Source: CAVXHQ01 sp963789535
Lineage (GTDB): Bacteria > Pseudomonadota > Alphaproteobacteria > Rhodobacterales > Rhodobacteraceae
NCBI GenBank assembly: GCA_963789535.1
Contig: CAWBKU010000003.1
Span: forward strand, 248,001-312,000
DNA: 64,000 nucleotides
Direction: 5' to 3'
Of this stretch, positions 61,621 to 64,000 are shown one piece after another; the stretch's first letter is position 1, and each line of letters opens with the position of its first letter. The notes beneath the pieces were generated by a model. The model was given only the letters and a program-made list of their open reading frames with translations. It did no database searches and was not told the origin of the DNA. Both the position numbers and the translations under genes were made by a program.

Positions 61621-62649
61621 CTACTGGCCGATGTTGGCGACGCCGGCGTCGACCGCGGCCTGCGTCTCGGCGAGGGCCGGATCGGACACGAGGCCATAGT
61701 CGGCGAGCGGACCGCCCGGGCCCGCCATGTCGTCGGAGACGAAGAACGCCGCATAATCCTGAAGGCCCGGGATCACGCCGAGGTGCGCGGCCTTGATGTA
61801 GAAGTAGAGCGGACGCGACACCGGGTATTCGCCGGTCGAGATGCTGTCGGTCGAGGGGACGACGCCGCCCATGGTCGCGACCTGAAGCGTATCGGTGTTG
61901 TTCTCGTAGAACGCGAGGCCGAACACGCCGATGCCGTCGGGGTTGGACGAGATGCGCGCCAGCGTCTCGGTATAGTCGCCGTCGATGTCGGTCGACACAC
62001 CGTCGGTGCGCACGGCGATGCAGGCGTCCTCGGCGTCGTCCTCGGACATGCCGGTGGCGATCATCGCCTCGAGGGCGCCGGTATCCTCGCAGCCCTGTGC
62101 CAGCACCTTTTCCTCGAACACTTCGCGCGTGCCGTGGCGGGTGCCGGGGATGAAGGCGAGGATTTCCTGCGCGGGCAGATCGGGGTTCACCTCGTTCCAC
62201 ATCGTGTAGGGGTTCGGCACGACCGCGCCGTCGACGACGACGTTTGCGGCCAGCGCGAGGAACCAGTCGGACGGGGTAAAGGCGAATTCGTTGCCGTCGA
62301 TATCGCTGGCAAAGACGATGCCGTCATAGCCGATGCGGACCTCGATGATGTCGGTCACGCCATTGGCGGCGCAGGTCTCGATCTCGCCCTCGCGGATCGC
62401 GCGGGACGCATTGGCGATGTCGATCTGGTTCTCGCCGACGCCCTCGCAAAAGCGGGCGAGACCGGCCGAGGAGCCGCCCAATTCGACGACCGGCGTCGGG
62501 AAATCGAAGTTCTCGCCGAAGGCCTCGGCGACGATGGCGGCATAGGGCAGCACGGTCGAGGAACCGGCGACCTGGATGTTTTCACGGGCAAGGGCGGGGG
62601 TGGCGGCAGCCAGCGCGAGAACGGAGATCGCGATTTTCACGGATGACAT
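61621..62649 (-). CDS. pstS: Phosphate-binding periplasmic protein PstS
   Basis: A 342-residue precursor. A signal peptide (MSSVKIAISVLALAAATPAL, cleavage near ALARENIQ) precedes the mature phosphate-binding chain, which opens IQVAGSSTVLPYAAIVAEAF; GSSAGLARFC and the following SRAIREGE belong to the ligand loops. The ATG at 62649 has AGGAGACATCC upstream. It is 83 bases downstream of the PhoB box, so this promoter should be strongly phosphate-controlled. Confidence 0.94.
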   Translation of the reverse strand: MSSVKIAISVLALAAATPALARENIQVAGSSTVLPYAAIVAEAFGENFDFPTPVVELGGSSAGLARFCEGVGENQIDIANASRAIREGEIETCAANGVTDIIEVRIGYDGIVFASDIDGNEFAFTPSDWFLALAANVVVDGAVVPNPYTMWNEVNPDLPAQEILAFIPGTRHGTREVFEEKVLAQGCEDTGALEAMIATGMSEDDAEDACIAVRTDGVSTDIDGDYTETLARISSNPDGIGVFGLAFYENNTDTLQVATMGGVVPSTDSISTGEYPVSRPLYFYIKAAHLGVIPGLQDYAAFFVSDDMAGPGGPLADYGLVSDPALAETQAAVDAGVANIGQ

Positions 62650-62731
62650 GGATGTCTCCTGTAGAGGTGAAAGGACGCCCGCGAGCCGGGCCTCCGATGC
62701 GCCCCGACTAGGCGCGGCACCCGTAGCTTTT

Positions 62732-62760
62732 GTGACACCTGTGTAAAAGTTGCATGACGG
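62732..62760 (-). promoter_or_regulatory. PhoB box upstream of pstS
   Basis: Three half-sites on an exact 11-base step are read on the minus strand: CCGTCAT (62760-62754), CTTTTAC (62749-62743) and GTGTCAC (62738-62732). Compared with the PhoB half-site CTGTCAT/C the first matches 6 of 7 bases, the last is close, and the middle is degenerate. The site is between phoR and pstS, 83 bases before the pstS start. Confidence 0.75.
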
Positions 62761-62789
62761 TCGCCCGCCCACGCCCCGCCCTGGGCGCG

Positions 62790-63917
62790 TCAGTGCAGCG
62801 GCAGGATGACGGTGAACGTGCTGCCCTTGCCCGGCGCACTCTCGACGCGCAACCGGCCACGGTGGCGGCTCACGATATGCTTGACGATGGCGAGGCCGAG
62901 GCCGGTGCCGCCGACATCGCGCGACCGGTGCGTATCGACGCGGTAGAACCGCTCGGTCAGGCGCGGCAGATGGTGCGCCGCGATCCCCTCGCCCTGATCG
63001 CGCACGGCGAGGCGGACGCCCTCGGCGCGCAGCATGTCGTCGGGGCCGGGCAGGCTCAGTTCGATCTGCACGTCCTTGCCCGCGCCGCCATATTTTATCG
63101 CGTTCATCACCAGATTGGACACGACCTGCCGGAGCTGGCCCGCATCGCCCGGCACCACGACACGCGGCCGGGTGCCTGCGACCGTTAGCCGCACGTCCTG
63201 TGCCGCTGCCACCGGCTCGAGGGTCGCCAGAACGCTGTCGATCACCTCGCCCAGCTCGACCCGCTCGGTCGGTCGGCGCCGCTCGTTCTCCTCGACCCGC
63301 CCCAGCGACAGCAGGTCGTCGACCAGTTGCGTCATCCGCCCCGCCTCGCGCGCGATGATCCCGAGGAACCGCTCGCGCGCCACCGGGTCGTCGCGTGCGG
63401 CCCCGGTCAGCGTCTCGACGAACCCCAGCACGGCAGTAAGGGGCGTGCGCAACTCGTGACTGACGTTGGCGACGAAATCGCGGCGCATCTTGGTCGCGGC
63501 ATCGAGTGCCGAGACATCCTCGAAGATCAACAGGACATTGCGTTTCTGCGCGATGACCGGCGCCGAGACGGTAACGTGCCAGGTGGTATCGGCCACCGTC
63601 TCGAACACGGTCAGCGCCGTGGTGCGCATGGCGCCGTCGCGCAGGCTCGCCTCGATCGTGTCGAGCAGGCCGGGCTGCCGCAAGGCGGCGATGTAATGCA
63701 GGCCGACCGCATTGCCCCGCACGATCGTGAGGGCCGTCGGGCTCGTCGCGCGGATCCGCTCGTCCGGGCCAATGAGGATCGCCGGCATCGCCAGTGCGGC
63801 AAGCAGCGCCGAGGCGGCACGGTCCGCGCCGTCCGCGTCGGCCGTGTCGTCAGCCACCGAAACGCCCGCCGCCAAAGGTCGACCGGCGCCGTTCGGTCTC
63901 CGCGTCAATCGGGTCAT
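62790..63917 (-). CDS. phoR: Phosphate regulon sensor histidine kinase PhoR
   Basis: A 375-residue kinase. A PAS-type region (about residues 40-135) is followed by the HisKA domain with His154 in NVSHELRTPLTAVLGF and the HATPase domain (VMNAIKYGGAGKD as N box, VRDQGEGIAAHHLPRLTERFY and GGTGLGLAIVKHI as G boxes). No transmembrane helix precedes the PAS region, unlike many PhoR proteins. An in-frame stop at 63936-63938 rules out a longer N-terminus, so the protein appears soluble. It is the first gene of the phosphate unit, separate from pstS by the PhoB box. Confidence 0.92.
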   Translation of the reverse strand: MTRLTRRPNGAGRPLAAGVSVADDTADADGADRAASALLAALAMPAILIGPDERIRATSPTALTIVRGNAVGLHYIAALRQPGLLDTIEASLRDGAMRTTALTVFETVADTTWHVTVSAPVIAQKRNVLLIFEDVSALDAATKMRRDFVANVSHELRTPLTAVLGFVETLTGAARDDPVARERFLGIIAREAGRMTQLVDDLLSLGRVEENERRRPTERVELGEVIDSVLATLEPVAAAQDVRLTVAGTRPRVVVPGDAGQLRQVVSNLVMNAIKYGGAGKDVQIELSLPGPDDMLRAEGVRLAVRDQGEGIAAHHLPRLTERFYRVDTHRSRDVGGTGLGLAIVKHIVSRHRGRLRVESAPGKGSTFTVILPLH

Positions 63918-64000
63918 TAACCATTTTTTGCTCGCTTATGCCGGCCGATGGCGCACCTTGTCCCGGGGACGATTCGGATCGCCCCCCGTTACCCTGTTCC

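Noticed and set aside
58712..62200. 1162-codon reading of pstA extending across pstC and pstS
   Set aside because: The upstream two thirds are an out-of-phase reading of pstC and pstS; pstA starts at 60064 with a four-base overlap.

Overview
The window is a high-GC chromosomal segment of an alphaproteobacterium, most likely of the family Rhodobacteraceae. Evidence for this is the neighbouring ctrA and sciP genes, a large RTX protein with a C-terminal Hint domain, the FADH2-type tRNA methylase trmFO, a gluQ tRNA-modification gene, and the gene order of the envelope cluster (pyrH-frr-uppS-cdsA-dxr-rseP-bamA-ompH-fabZ-lpxA-lpxI-lpxB). I see no insertion sequence, prophage, CRISPR array or rRNA. 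One tRNA gene, tRNA-Leu(CAA), is present.

Layout. 1-5.6 kb: end of a SYLF lipoprotein gene, a DUF2254 membrane protein, a dimethylglycine/sarcosine-dehydrogenase-like flavoprotein, an atypical response regulator and a MobA-like nucleotidyltransferase. 5.6-9.6 kb: a 1029-residue RTX/cadherin-like/Hint protein, a long non-coding gap and tRNA-Leu. 9.6-20.1 kb: housekeeping genes (zinc peptidase, YqaA/DedA-like protein, DsbB, arginase, usg, gyrA, an outer membrane protein, trmFO, gluQ, hisI, an Fe-S scaffold protein). 20.1-27.4 kb: a small LexA-boxed membrane-peptide gene, recG-ligA, the cell-cycle pair sciP-ctrA, and mnmA. 27.4-40 kb: the envelope and lipid A operon on the minus strand. 40-49 kb: miaA, an AraC-type regulator and a complete peptide-type ABC importer (binding protein, two permeases, fused double ATPase). 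49-56.5 kb: lytic transglycosylase, ssb, aroB-aroK, two uncharacterised secreted or membrane proteins, xerD and a CBS/CorC-type membrane protein. 56.5-64 kb: the complete phosphate regulon phoR-pstSCAB-phoU-phoB on the minus strand, with a PhoB box in front of pstS.

The most interesting unit is at 20.1-20.5 kb. A 40-codon gene for a one-helix membrane peptide has a near-perfect Shine-Dalgarno sequence, a LexA operator of the alphaproteobacterial form (GAAC-N7-GAAC) in its upstream region, a 3' region with two hairpins that carry the same UUGCCU loop, and a strong U8 terminator. It looks like an SOS-controlled small protein, possibly analogous in role to the Caulobacter division inhibitor SidA. 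This is inference.

A second repeated signal is a family of paired 19-nt palindromes, spaced by 5-6 bases (GACGTC in two loci), at three gene boundaries. Their stems differ in sequence but keep pairing.

Four genes (mnmA, the ABC ATPase, ssb and the CorC-type gene) carry single-base indels that break or scramble otherwise well-conserved proteins. Three are +1 insertions and the fourth is a compensating -1/+1 pair. Because three of the four are essential or highly conserved functions, assembly errors are the simplest explanation, and the coordinates given span the intact reading.
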